5,764 bases of DNA. It comes from JAXDLH01 sp034666705 (GTDB lineage Bacteria; Chloroflexota; UBA6077; SHYK01). The stretch covers positions 1 to 5,764 of the forward strand of contig JAXDLH010000320.1 of the NCBI GenBank assembly GCA_034666705.1. The letters run 5' to 3'. This document shows, in pieces, positions 1 to 5,644 of the stretch. The position numbers and the translations under genes were made by a program. The notes under the pieces were generated by a model. It was not told where the DNA came from. It saw only the letters and a program-made list of their open reading frames with translations, and searched no databases. Every line of letters starts with the position of its first letter. Position 1 is the first letter of the stretch.

Positions 1-1415
1 ACGAGATACCCGCCGCGCCCGAGACCCACGCTGTTCCCCTGCTCGTCCACCACATCCGGCTCGACGCTCGGGAAGGCCAGCGTGGCCGAGCCCGGCTTGA
101 GCGTGGTGAGCGCAGGCAGCGGGGAGATCAGGATCATGCCGGTCTCGGTCTGCCACCAGGTGTCCACCACCGGGCACCGGTCGCCGCCCACGTGCTCGCG
201 GTACCAGACCCACGCCTCCGGGTTGATTGGCTCGCCGACGCTGCCCAGCACGCGCAGGCTGGAGAGGTCGTGCTTCTCGAGGTGGTCGGTGCCCCATCGC
301 ATGAAGGTGCGGATTGCGGTGGGCGCCGTGTACAGGACCGTCACGCCGTACTTCGCGATGATGCGCCAGAAGCGGTCGCGCTCCGGATAATCGGGCGTGC
401 CCTCGTACATCACGCAGCTTGCACCGTTCGCCATCGGTCCGTAGACGATGTAGCTGTGGCCCGTGACCCAGCCCACGTCGGCGGTGCACCAGTACACGTC
501 GTCGTCTCGGAGGTCAAAGATCCACTTAGTCGTGCGCATCGTGCCAGTGAGGTAGCCGCCAGTCGTGTGCAGTACCCCCTTCGGCTTGCCCGTCGTGCCC
601 GATGTGTACAGAATGAAGAGTGGATGCTCGGCGTCCACGTGCTCCGGCGGCACGATCTCCTCGTCGTGCTCGCGCAGCGCCTCGTCCCACCAGACGTCCC
701 GGCCTATGTGCATATGGACCGGGTGGACGTCCGCCCCGAGCCGCCGCACCACCAGCACGTGCTCGATCGTCGGCGTCTCGGCGACCGCCGCGTCGACGTT
801 CGCCTTCAGTGGAATGACGCCGCCCCGCCGATAGCCGCCATCCGCCGTTATGACAAGCTTCGCCCCGCAGTCGTTGATCCGATCGCGGATGGCATCCGGG
901 CTGAAGCCGCCGAAGATCACCGAGTGGGTGGCGCCGAGGCGCGCGCAGGCCAGCATGGCGATCGCCGCCTCGGGGATCATGGGCAGGTAGATCGCCACGC
1001 GGTCGCCCTTGGCCACGCCGAGCGCCCGCAACGTGGCGGCGGCGCGATTCACCTCACGGTACATGTCCCTGTAGGTGAGGACGCGCTCCTCGCCGTTCTC
1101 ACCCTCCCAGATAATGGCGGCCTTGTTCTTGCGCCAGCTCTGGGCATGGCGGTCCACGCAGTTGTACGATGCGTTCAGTTCGCCGCCGACGAACCATTTG
1201 ACCCACGGGACGTCCCACTCGAGCACCTGCGTCCATGGTTTGTACCAGTCGAGCTCCCCGGCCGCCTCGGCCCAGAAGCTTTCTGGGTCCTCCTGAGCGC
1301 GACGGTAGACGTCGGGGCTCGAGATGAGCGCATCCTTCGCGAACTGCGCGGGAGGCGGATAGCGGCGGTCCTCGGTCAGCAGTGCGTCGAGCGTGCCAGA
1401 GCGCGATTCCACCAC
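1..1415 (-). CDS. acs: Acetyl-CoA synthetase (AMP-forming), C-terminus cut by window edge
   Basis: Activates acetate with ATP to acetyl-AMP and then transfers the acetyl group to CoA; a cytoplasmic enzyme of acetate assimilation. The minus strand reads open from a GTG at 1415 to the left edge, about 471 codons of a family usually near 650. Seen directly: the Acs-type N-terminal region ([15 protein letters not shown], then [16 protein letters not shown]), the ATP/AMP phosphate-binding loop [11 protein letters not shown] at about residues 270-280, the segment [18 protein letters not shown], and the WWQTETG motif at about 420-426, whose tryptophan region lines the acetate pocket in known Acs enzymes. 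The missing part would hold the mobile C-terminal domain with the catalytic, acetylatable lysine. A GGAGGGG ribosome site (1425-1419) precedes two consecutive GTG codons at 1415 and 1412; either could be the start. The size of the acyl pocket and the N-terminal motifs favour acetyl- over propionyl-CoA synthetase, but this is inferred. Confidence 0.96.
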   Translation of the reverse strand, partial: MVESRSGTLDALLTEDRRYPPPAQFAKDALISSPDVYRRAQEDPESFWAEAAGELDWYKPWTQVLEWDVPWVKWFVGGELNASYNCVDRHAQSWRKNKAAIIWEGENGEERVLTYRDMYREVNRAAATLRALGVAKGDRVAIYLPMIPEAAIAMLACARLGATHSVIFGGFSPDAIRDRINDCGAKLVITADGGYRRGGVIPLKANVDAAVAETPTIEHVLVVRRLGADVHPVHMHIGRDVWWDEALREHDEEIVPPEHVDAEHPLFILYTSGTTGKPKGVLHTTGGYLTGTMRTTKWIFDLRDDDVYWCTADVGWVTGHSYIVYGPMANGASCVMYEGTPDYPERDRFWRIIAKYGVTVLYTAPTAIRTFMRWGTDHLEKHDLSSLRVLGSVGEPINPEAWVWYREHVGGDRCPVVDTWWQTETGMILISPLPALTTLKPGSATLAFPSVEPDVVDEQGNSVGLGRGGYL

Positions 1416-1418
1416 GAT

Positions 1419-1425
1419 CCCCTCC
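1419..1425 (-). promoter_or_regulatory. Ribosome binding site of acs
   Basis: GGAGGGG on the minus strand, followed by ATC, is one mismatch from the extended consensus GGAGGTGATC. It lies 3 bases before the first GTG (1415) and 6 before the second (1412). It rules out the out-of-frame ATG slightly upstream as the acs start. Confidence 0.7.
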
Positions 1426-1531
1426 AGATGAAAGAGCTCATTGCCGGGTCGTGACGCTCGAGCCTGCCCCGTGCCGCGCTTCGGGCCTCGAGTGTCTTCC
1501 CGCGCAAGCCAAAGGTACCACGGTCGACAAT

Positions 1532-1585
1532 GCGGCACAAAGCCGCGGGCGCCAGTGGCGCCTACATCCTATGCATCATGAGGAT
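1532..1585 (-). repeat. Three consecutive inverted repeats in the acs upstream region
   Basis: In the 242-base gene-free stretch between dtd and acs, three inverted repeats follow one another. At 1566-1585 arms ATCCT/AGGAT continue into ATG/CAT with one bulged base. At 1548-1562 there is a perfect GGCGCC-3 nt-GGCGCC hairpin. At 1532-1546 a GCGGC/GCCGC pair encloses a 5-base loop. None is followed by a clear T-run on the minus strand, so a classical intrinsic terminator is not supported. They could be a structured acs leader, a transcription-factor site or a factor-dependent terminator of dtd. No convincing -35/-10 pair for acs was found in the rest of the gap. Confidence 0.4.
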
Positions 1586-1641
1586 AGAAGAGGACGGGTG
1601 GGCGGGGGGCCGGGAAGTGTTCGAGTGAGTATCCAATCGCG

Positions 1642-1659
1642 AGCTCCCCGTTCGGAGCT
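1642..1659 (-). terminator. Possible hairpin terminator at the end of dtd (weak)
   Basis: Perfect 6-bp inverted repeat AGCTCC / GGAGCT around a 6-base loop, overlapping the dtd stop codon. It sits where a terminator would be expected, but the minus strand continues with CGCGATTGG rather than a T-run, so it may only stabilise the 3' end or be fortuitous. Confidence 0.25.
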
Positions 1660-2098
1660 ATTCCTGGGCGACCAGAAACGTGACGGGCCCGTCGTTCGTG
1701 AGGTCCACGACCATATGGGCGCCGAACTCGCCGGTGGCGACCTCGATGCCCAACGCGCGCAGCCCAGCGATGAAGCGCTCGACGAGCGGCGCGGCACGAT
1801 CACCAGGGGCGGCCTCCGTGAAGCTCGGCCGGCGTCCATGGCTCGTATCCGCGTAGAGAGTGAATTGCGAGATGACCAGCGCTGCGCCACCCGTCTCGAG
1901 CAGCGAGCGGTTCATGCGGCCTTGCGCGTCGGGAAAAGCACGGAGGTTGGCGACCCGCTGCGCGAGGCGGTCGGCAATGGCATCGGTATCCGCAAGGCCG
2001 ACGCCGAGCAGGACCGTCCATCCACCGTCGATCGCGCCAATCACCCGCTCATCGACCTGCACCGAGGCGCAGGTCACGCGCTGCAACAAGGCGCGCAC
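1658..2098 (-). CDS. dtd: D-aminoacyl-tRNA deacylase (Dtd)
   Basis: Hydrolyses D-amino acids (and glycine mis-attached to tRNA-Ala) from tRNA, a cytoplasmic proofreading step that protects translation. The 146-residue product matches the usual length of the DTD1 family and is complete. It starts with the family-typical MRALLQRVTCASVQV, has the SQFTLYAD motif at residues 77-84, and near the C-terminus TNDGPVTF, whose Gly137-Pro138 corresponds to the cis-proline gatekeeper that rejects L-amino acids. The start is a GTG at 2098; no good Shine-Dalgarno sequence precedes it. It begins only 9 bases after the fmdB stop codon, so it is probably translated by coupling within an fmdB-dtd transcript. 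Confidence 0.96.
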   Translation of the reverse strand: MRALLQRVTCASVQVDERVIGAIDGGWTVLLGVGLADTDAIADRLAQRVANLRAFPDAQGRMNRSLLETGGAALVISQFTLYADTSHGRRPSFTEAAPGDRAAPLVERFIAGLRALGIEVATGEFGAHMVVDLTNDGPVTFLVAQE

Positions 2099-2107
2099 GA
2101 GGCGCCG

Positions 2108-2452
2108 CTATTCGCTCTTGGCGGGCGTACTGGTCGGCGCTGGCGCGGGCGTCGCTGTCGTAGTGGCCGGGGGAGTGGGGGTTGTCGTCGACGAAGCAGG
2201 CGCCTCGGGCGCGGACGACGGAGTCGAGCTGCCCTGGTCGCTCTCCGCTTTGGCCGCGGCCTTATAGGTGTTCGAGTTGCGGTAGTCCGTCGAATAGAAG
2301 CCGCTGCCCTTGAAGAACACCGCGACCGGTTGGAGCACGCGGCGCAGCTCCCCGTGGCAGCTCTCGCATTCGGTCAGGGGATCGTCGGTAAAACTCTGGC
2401 GTCGCTCGATCTCGGCGCCACACTGTTGGCAACGGTAGACGTAGGTTGGCAC
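2108..2452 (-). CDS. FmdB-family zinc-ribbon protein with a long Pro/Thr/Ala-rich tail
   Basis: Small putative regulatory protein of the FmdB (CxxC_CXXC_SSSS) family, named after a presumed regulator of formamidase; the true function is not established. The 114-residue product begins MPTYVYRCQQCG, with zinc-binding pairs Cys8/Cys11 and Cys29/Cys32, and continues into the family hallmark FFKGSGFYSTDYR at about 46-58. The rest (about 70-114) is low-complexity, rich in Ser, Thr, Pro and Ala, and presumably disordered. The GTG start at 2452 is fixed by a GGGAGG site 5 bases upstream and by alignment with the canonical MPTYEYRC start. The open frame extends further upstream but has no family similarity there. 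It is 137 bases downstream of the SH3b gene, with a candidate promoter between, and 9 bases upstream of dtd. Confidence 0.93.
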   Translation of the reverse strand: MPTYVYRCQQCGAEIERRQSFTDDPLTECESCHGELRRVLQPVAVFFKGSGFYSTDYRNSNTYKAAAKAESDQGSSTPSSAPEAPASSTTTPTPPATTTATPAPAPTSTPAKSE

Positions 2453-2457
2453 ACCGG

Positions 2458-2463
2458 CCTCCC
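2458..2463 (-). promoter_or_regulatory. Ribosome binding site of the FmdB-family gene
   Basis: GGGAGG on the minus strand, 5 bases before the GTG at 2452. It decides the start of a gene whose reading frame stays open for hundreds of bases further upstream. Confidence 0.7.
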
Positions 2464-2506
2464 GGTTAGAGTTGGTCGATGAGCACACGATGGCTGGGAC
2501 CGCGAA

Positions 2507-2512
2507 ATTATA
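2507..2512 (-). promoter_or_regulatory. Candidate -10 element for fmdB-dtd
   Basis: A perfect TATAAT on the minus strand within otherwise GC-rich intergenic DNA, about 54 bases before the fmdB start codon. That would leave an untranslated leader of roughly 45-50 bases. No TTGACA-like -35 lies at 16-18 bases and there is no extended TG, so the call rests on the -10 match and its position. Confidence 0.45.
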
Positions 2513-2569
2513 CTCCGCTACCGCCCCAGCCTTCGCGTCGTCCAAATTCGCCCGTGGGCATTGGCGCGA

Positions 2570-2584
2570 GGGCGCGTGACGCCC
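2570..2584 (-). terminator. Possible weak hairpin after the SH3b gene
   Basis: Just past the TGA stop, the minus strand carries GGGCGT-CAC-GCGCCC, a 6-bp stem with one G-T wobble and a 3-base loop. No T-run follows. It fits a boundary between the SH3b gene and fmdB together with the nearby TATAAT, but is weak alone. Confidence 0.2.
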
Positions 2585-2589
2585 GCGAC

Positions 2590-3264
2590 TCAGCCGCCGG
2601 GCGTCGTCACCACGTACTGGCTCGGGATCCACCCCTGGTTGCCCGCGGGATCCTGCACGTTTTTCCAGGTGGTGCCGTTCGCCGTCTGGTCGGGACCGAT
2701 GACCTGCAACTCCGTCCCGTCTTGCCAGGCGCGGAGGCGATCGTCCAGATTGGGCGTCCGGCGCAGATACGCGCCGACCCGGTCGGTGTTGCCAATATAG
2801 ACGGTCGAGGGTGCAGCCGCGGGCCCCGCGGATTGGGTCTGCTGCCCAGGCGGTGCTGAGGCTACTCCGGCCGGGGTTGGGGACCCAGCATTGAACATCG
2901 GGCCCGTGATCGCGATGGCCGCGCGGATGGCGATAAAGACCACCACGAATGCGACCACCACGACCGCGGCTCCGGGAATCCACGAGGGCGCCTGGGCCTT
3001 GCGTGCGGGACGCACGGGGCGCCGACCGCCGCGGGTATGGTTCTCGACGACTCGCGGAACCGGTGCGGTTCGCTGCGCGCTGAGCGGGTCCTCTTCGGAA
3101 ACGGTTGCCGCGGGTGAGGGCACGGCGCTCCGGCCGCATTCGACGCAGACTACGTCCTGGTTCGCCCCTTGCCGCACGTGGCGCGTAACGCGCCGGTCAA
3201 AAGGACAGTAGAGCAGGAGCGTATTACGCGGCTCCGGCGGGCTTGAATCCGAACGCACGCTCAC
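2590..3264 (-). CDS. Membrane protein: Cys-rich N-terminus, one TM helix, SH3b domain
   Basis: Function unknown. The 224-residue product reads in three parts. Residues 15-45 resemble a zinc ribbon (YCPFDRRVTRH then CVECGR), with Cys20, His29, Cys40 and Cys43 as possible metal ligands; the first CxxC half is degenerate. An Arg/Pro-rich stretch leads into one hydrophobic helix at about 96-120, with positive charge before it, predicting a cytoplasmic N-terminus. After a Pro/Ala/Gly/Gln linker comes a bacterial SH3 (SH3b) domain at about 154-220, with YLRRTPNLDDRL, DGTELQVIG and the closing GWIPSQYVV. SH3b domains often bind peptidoglycan, so a role at the cell envelope is a reasonable inference. 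Of three nearby in-frame GTGs (3267, 3264, 3258), 3264 has the best spacing, 6 bases, from GAGG. It lies 25 bases downstream of the pterin dehydratase gene, probably in the same transcript. Confidence 0.85.
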   Translation of the reverse strand: MSVRSDSSPPEPRNTLLLYCPFDRRVTRHVRQGANQDVVCVECGRSAVPSPAATVSEEDPLSAQRTAPVPRVVENHTRGGRRPVRPARKAQAPSWIPGAAVVVVAFVVVFIAIRAAIAITGPMFNAGSPTPAGVASAPPGQQTQSAGPAAAPSTVYIGNTDRVGAYLRRTPNLDDRLRAWQDGTELQVIGPDQTANGTTWKNVQDPAGNQGWIPSQYVVTTPGG

Positions 3265-3289
3265 CACTTCCCTCTTACCTCGGTCCGAC

Positions 3290-3571
3290 TCAGCCGAGCG
3301 CCTCGTCGATCTGTTTCGCCAGCGCGACGTCCTTCTCTGTGAGCCCACCCTGATCGTGCGTGCTGAGCGCGAAACGCACGTTGCGGTAGCGGATGTCGAC
3401 GTCCGGGTGATGGTCCGCTGCTTCGGCCAGCTCTGCCACCCGGTTGATGAACCGAATGCCGTCCATGAACGCCGGGAAGCGCACGGTGCGCACGATCTCG
3501 TCGTCCTGCCGCTCCCAGGCGGGGAGGTCACGCAGCGCCTCGGTTATCTCGGTATCGGATAGCCTGGGCAC
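3290..3571 (-). CDS. Pterin-4a-carbinolamine dehydratase
   Basis: Dehydrates 4a-hydroxytetrahydropterin to quinonoid dihydropterin, the cofactor-recycling step after aromatic amino acid hydroxylation (PhhB/PCD family, EC 4.2.1.96). The 93-residue product is a complete single-domain member. It has the conserved Trp19 (PAWE), the ADHHPDVDIRYRNV motif with His54-His55-Pro56, and THDQGGLTEKD with His72; these three histidines correspond to the catalytic ones of characterised enzymes. The GTG start at 3571 follows a GAGGAGG site by 4 bases. It is first in a co-directional minus-strand cluster and is divergent from the ACT-domain gene. No aromatic amino acid hydroxylase is in view, so the physiological partner is unknown; some bacterial members are linked to molybdopterin enzymes instead. 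Confidence 0.95.
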   Translation of the reverse strand: MPRLSDTEITEALRDLPAWERQDDEIVRTVRFPAFMDGIRFINRVAELAEAADHHPDVDIRYRNVRFALSTHDQGGLTEKDVALAKQIDEALG

Positions 3572-3676
3572 GCAGCCTCCTCTAGTTCTGGCAGCGGACG
3601 CGGCGAGATAGCAGCTAGCGATAGCTTATCATGTCGCTCTCGCACGTACGCCACCCGGTTGGAGCACGAACGCCGC
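3572..3676. promoter_or_regulatory. Divergent intergenic region with GATAGC repeats
   Basis: This 105-base gap separates two divergent genes and should carry both promoters. It holds the GAGGAGG ribosome site of the dehydratase gene (3582-3576). It also has a direct repeat GATAGC at 3607-3612 and 3620-3625, and an overlapping inverted repeat GATA-GCT-TATC at 3620-3630. A plus-strand TATCAT at 3627-3632 matches TATAAT in 5 of 6 positions but lacks a visible -35. The repeats could be an operator; this is inference. Confidence 0.35.
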
Positions 3677-4336
3677 ATGGATACCGCCCGCGTTGCCCTG
3701 CTCGTGGGTCTCGCCGACAAGCCCGGCATGCTGTACGACCTGACCAGGGTGATCTCGGAGCACGGCGCCAACATCGCGCAGATCGACACGACCGGCCGAG
3801 CTGGGGGGCAGCTGACCGTGTACGTCGAGCTCGAAGACGTGCGGGAGCCGCATGTGCTGGTGGCAGCGTTGCAGAGCCTGGATGGCGTCTCAGTGCGTGC
3901 GGAGGTCGAGCCGTTCACCCGGGTCTACGGCAAGCGGGTCATCGTGATCGGCGGCGGCGCGCAGGTTGGTCAGGTCGCGCTCGGGGCGATTAGCGAGGCC
4001 GACCGGCACAACATTCGCGGCGAGCGCATCTCGGTCGACACGATTCCACTCGTCGGCGAGGCGGAGCTAGCTGGTGCGGTGCGTGCCGTCGCCCGCCTCC
4101 CCCGCGCCCACGTCCTCGTCCTGGCCGGCTCCATCATGGGCGGCGACATTACCGCTGCCGTCGAGGAGATCCGCGAGCAGGGGATCATGGTGATCTCGCT
4201 CAACATGGTAGGCAGCGCCCGCGCCGCCGCGGATCTCGTCGTGACGGACCCGGTGCAGGCTGGCGTCATGGCCGTGATGGCGATCGCCGATACGGCCCGC
4301 TTCGACATCGCGCGCCAGCGCGGCCGCCAGTACTGA
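3677..4336 (+). CDS. ACT-domain protein with DUF5612-type C-terminal domain
   Basis: Probably a small-molecule-sensing regulatory protein; ligand and target are unknown. Residues about 4-78 form an ACT domain with the classic ligand-binding signature LADKPGMLYDLTRVISEHGANI, the fold used to sense amino acids in metabolic enzymes. From about residue 85 follows a domain beginning GKRVIVIGGGAQVGQVA, a glycine-rich Rossmann-like turn, then ISVDTIPLVGE, LAGSIMGGDI, VISLNMVGS and VVTDPVQAGVMAVMAIADTARF. I recognise this as resembling the DUF5612 family described mainly from archaea. No catalytic domain is present, so it is not a standard dehydrogenase or aspartokinase. The ATG at 3677 (219 residues) is preferred, with GGAG 12 bases upstream; a TTG at 3659 would add six residues but has no ribosome site. 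It is monocistronic here and converges on uppP. Confidence 0.85.
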   Translation: MDTARVALLVGLADKPGMLYDLTRVISEHGANIAQIDTTGRAGGQLTVYVELEDVREPHVLVAALQSLDGVSVRAEVEPFTRVYGKRVIVIGGGAQVGQVALGAISEADRHNIRGERISVDTIPLVGEAELAGAVRAVARLPRAHVLVLAGSIMGGDITAAVEEIREQGIMVISLNMVGSARAAADLVVTDPVQAGVMAVMAIADTARFDIARQRGRQY

Positions 4337-4488
4337 CGGCGCTCCCGACTCGCTCACATTCAAGCGCGCAAGCGTGCTGGCTCGCCGCAATGCGCCTCGT
4401 CGCAATTCAGGCTGTGCGTGACAAGACACGTCCATAGGAGCGAACGTGCGCATCGCCGCCGGGTGGCAGTCGCGACGAGCCAGGCGTT
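4337..4488. other. Convergent intergenic spacer without clear features
   Basis: These 152 bases separate the 3' ends of the ACT-domain gene and uppP. A terminator for each strand would be expected, but I found no strong stem followed by a T-run. Only short palindromes such as GTCGCGAC at 4469-4476 and a 15-codon open frame from 4390 without a ribosome site are present. Confidence 0.4.
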
Positions 4489-5397
4489 TTACGATCCGAG
4501 CTCTGCTCGTGATCCCAGAGGAGCCCTTCCGACGAGCGCGGTGCCCATAAGGAGCCGATACAGGGCAAAGGACCACAGCTCGTGGTGCACAGCGTAGCGA
4601 AGCAGCCAACGGTTCGTCAGCATGCCCGCGATACATGACGTCAGGATGCCGGCTGCCAGTGGAGCGAGCAACCGTCGGCCCAGCCGCACCTGCCGCGCCT
4701 CCCACAACTCTTTCGCCACGGCGGCGACCGTTACTGGTCCTGCCACCAGGAATGACGTTCGCACCGCTGTGGTCCGCTCGAGTCCAAGCAGACGGCACGC
4801 GAGAATCGTCGCTCCACTGCGGGACACGCCGGGCACGAGCGCAGCCGCCTGCGCGAGGCCAAGCGCGATGCCGAGCATCGGACCAGGCGCCGCGCGATGG
4901 CTTGGCGCCCACCGATCGACGAGCCCGAGGATGAGCCCAACCACAGCCATTGCGGTGCCTACGCGTTGCGGACTGCGGCCGGAGCCCTGCACTACGCGCG
5001 GCCAGCGTCCACCCACGAGGATGGGCGGCAAGGTCGCGAGGCAAAGCACCGCGGCAATGCGAGCATCGGCAGGGTCAGGCCTGCGGCCCAGTGCCAGATG
5101 GAGCAGCGCCATGGCGGCACGCCGCCAGTCGTGCGCGCAGGTGGTCATGAGCGCGCCGAGCGTGCCTAAGTGGAGGGCTACGTCGATCAGCAGGTCCACG
5201 TCCGGGTCCGGCGGGCGCCGCAGGAGGAGCCGGGCCAGAATCAGATGGCCCGTGCTGCTGACCGGCAGGAACTCGGTGACACCCTGCACGGCGCCGAGCA
5301 GCAGCGCCTCGTGGAATCGCAAATCACTTTGCGGCGCGGAGCGCTTGGATGCGCTAATTCTGCCGCTCAGGGTCGGACGACGGGCCGCGGAGGCCAT
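4489..5397 (-). CDS. uppP: Undecaprenyl-diphosphatase UppP (BacA family)
   Basis: Integral membrane phosphatase that converts undecaprenyl pyrophosphate to the monophosphate, recycling the lipid carrier for peptidoglycan and other envelope polymers; overproduction gives bacitracin resistance. With the 5397 start, the family motifs are QGVTEFLPVSSTGHL at residues 38-52, containing the (E/Q)xxxE pair Gln38/Glu42 and His51, and PGVSRSGATI at 189-198 with catalytic-region Ser and Arg. Several hydrophobic helices and the C-terminal WSFALYRLLMG are also typical. The ATG at 5397 gives 302 residues and overlaps the preceding gene by 44 bases, with only a weak ribosome site. A TTG at 5322 gives 277 residues, closer to the family norm, and places the start just before the first conserved helix (LRFHEALLLG). 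Codons between 5354 and 5322 look less GC-biased at the third position, so the shorter form is quite possible. Confidence 0.94.
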   Translation of the reverse strand: MASAARRPTLSGRISASKRSAPQSDLRFHEALLLGAVQGVTEFLPVSSTGHLILARLLLRRPPDPDVDLLIDVALHLGTLGALMTTCAHDWRRAAMALLHLALGRRPDPADARIAAVLCLATLPPILVGGRWPRVVQGSGRSPQRVGTAMAVVGLILGLVDRWAPSHRAAPGPMLGIALGLAQAAALVPGVSRSGATILACRLLGLERTTAVRTSFLVAGPVTVAAVAKELWEARQVRLGRRLLAPLAAGILTSCIAGMLTNRWLLRYAVHHELWSFALYRLLMGTALVGRAPLGSRAELGS

Positions 5398-5644
5398 GTT
5401 CCGCTAACCACTGGCGACTCTCCGCATGATGTTGGGCGAGGTCGGCGCGCGCCAACGTCATCCGATGCAGGAGGGTGGTGATCTCTTCGTCGCTCTGGGC
5501 AGTGATCGAGGCGACCTGCTCGGCATCGCCGAAGCGCTCGGCGTTCGCGACCAGGAATGCCCGGAGGGCTACGGCGTCGCGCGCGCGCAACACCGCGCCC
5601 AGTTGCTGGACGTACGCACTGTCCGAGGCGTCGCCGCGACTCAC
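5354..5644 (-). CDS. Small hypothetical helical protein (96 aa)
   Basis: Not recognised. The 96-residue product is soluble-looking and strongly helix-forming: VQQLGAVLRARDAVALRAFLVANAERF, then a DAEQVASITAQSDEEI stretch, then LLHRMTLARADLAQHHAESRQWL. It has no Cys, no signal peptide and no membrane segment. The coding call rests on a strong GAGGAGG ribosome site 7 bases before the GTG at 5644, high third-position GC, and the GTGA overlap in which its start codon lies within the stop region of the preceding gene. It is followed by uppP on the same strand and may share its transcript. An ATG at 5660 in another frame is rejected because the ribosome site lies inside it. Confidence 0.75.
   Translation of the reverse strand: MSRGDASDSAYVQQLGAVLRARDAVALRAFLVANAERFGDAEQVASITAQSDEEITTLLHRMTLARADLAQHHAESRQWLAEHGLRGPSSDPERQN

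Noticed and set aside
192..1454. A 420-codon plus-strand open frame opposite acs
   Set aside because: It is antisense to an unmistakable acetyl-CoA synthetase, has a low-complexity Arg/Ala/Val/His composition and no family features. Long antisense frames are expected in GC-rich coding DNA.
1457..1492. Two CTCGAG palindromes upstream of acs
   Set aside because: Six-base palindromes 24 bases apart are common in GC-rich DNA, and the flanks do not extend the pairing convincingly.
1382..2482. A 366-codon plus-strand open frame across the dtd and fmdB region
   Set aside because: It runs opposite two recognised genes and the gap before acs; the translation is Arg/Gly-rich and featureless.
2108..3139. 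A 343-codon minus-strand frame extending fmdB upstream
   Set aside because: Only the last 114 residues match the FmdB family. The upstream part is an out-of-frame reading of the SH3b gene, and a good ribosome site precedes the GTG at 2452.
3265..3531. N-terminal extension of the SH3b protein into the dehydratase gene
   Set aside because: The added residues are an Arg/Ser/Thr-rich shadow of the dehydratase frame; a suitable GTG and GAGG site exist at 3264-3274.
4067..5044. A 325-codon minus-strand frame spanning the ACT gene end, spacer and uppP
   Set aside because: It lies antisense to the ACT gene and in the wrong frame of uppP, with no coherent domain.
4622..5407. A 261-codon plus-strand frame opposite uppP
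   Set aside because: Antisense to a recognised membrane enzyme; Arg/Ser/Thr-rich composition typical of a shadow frame.
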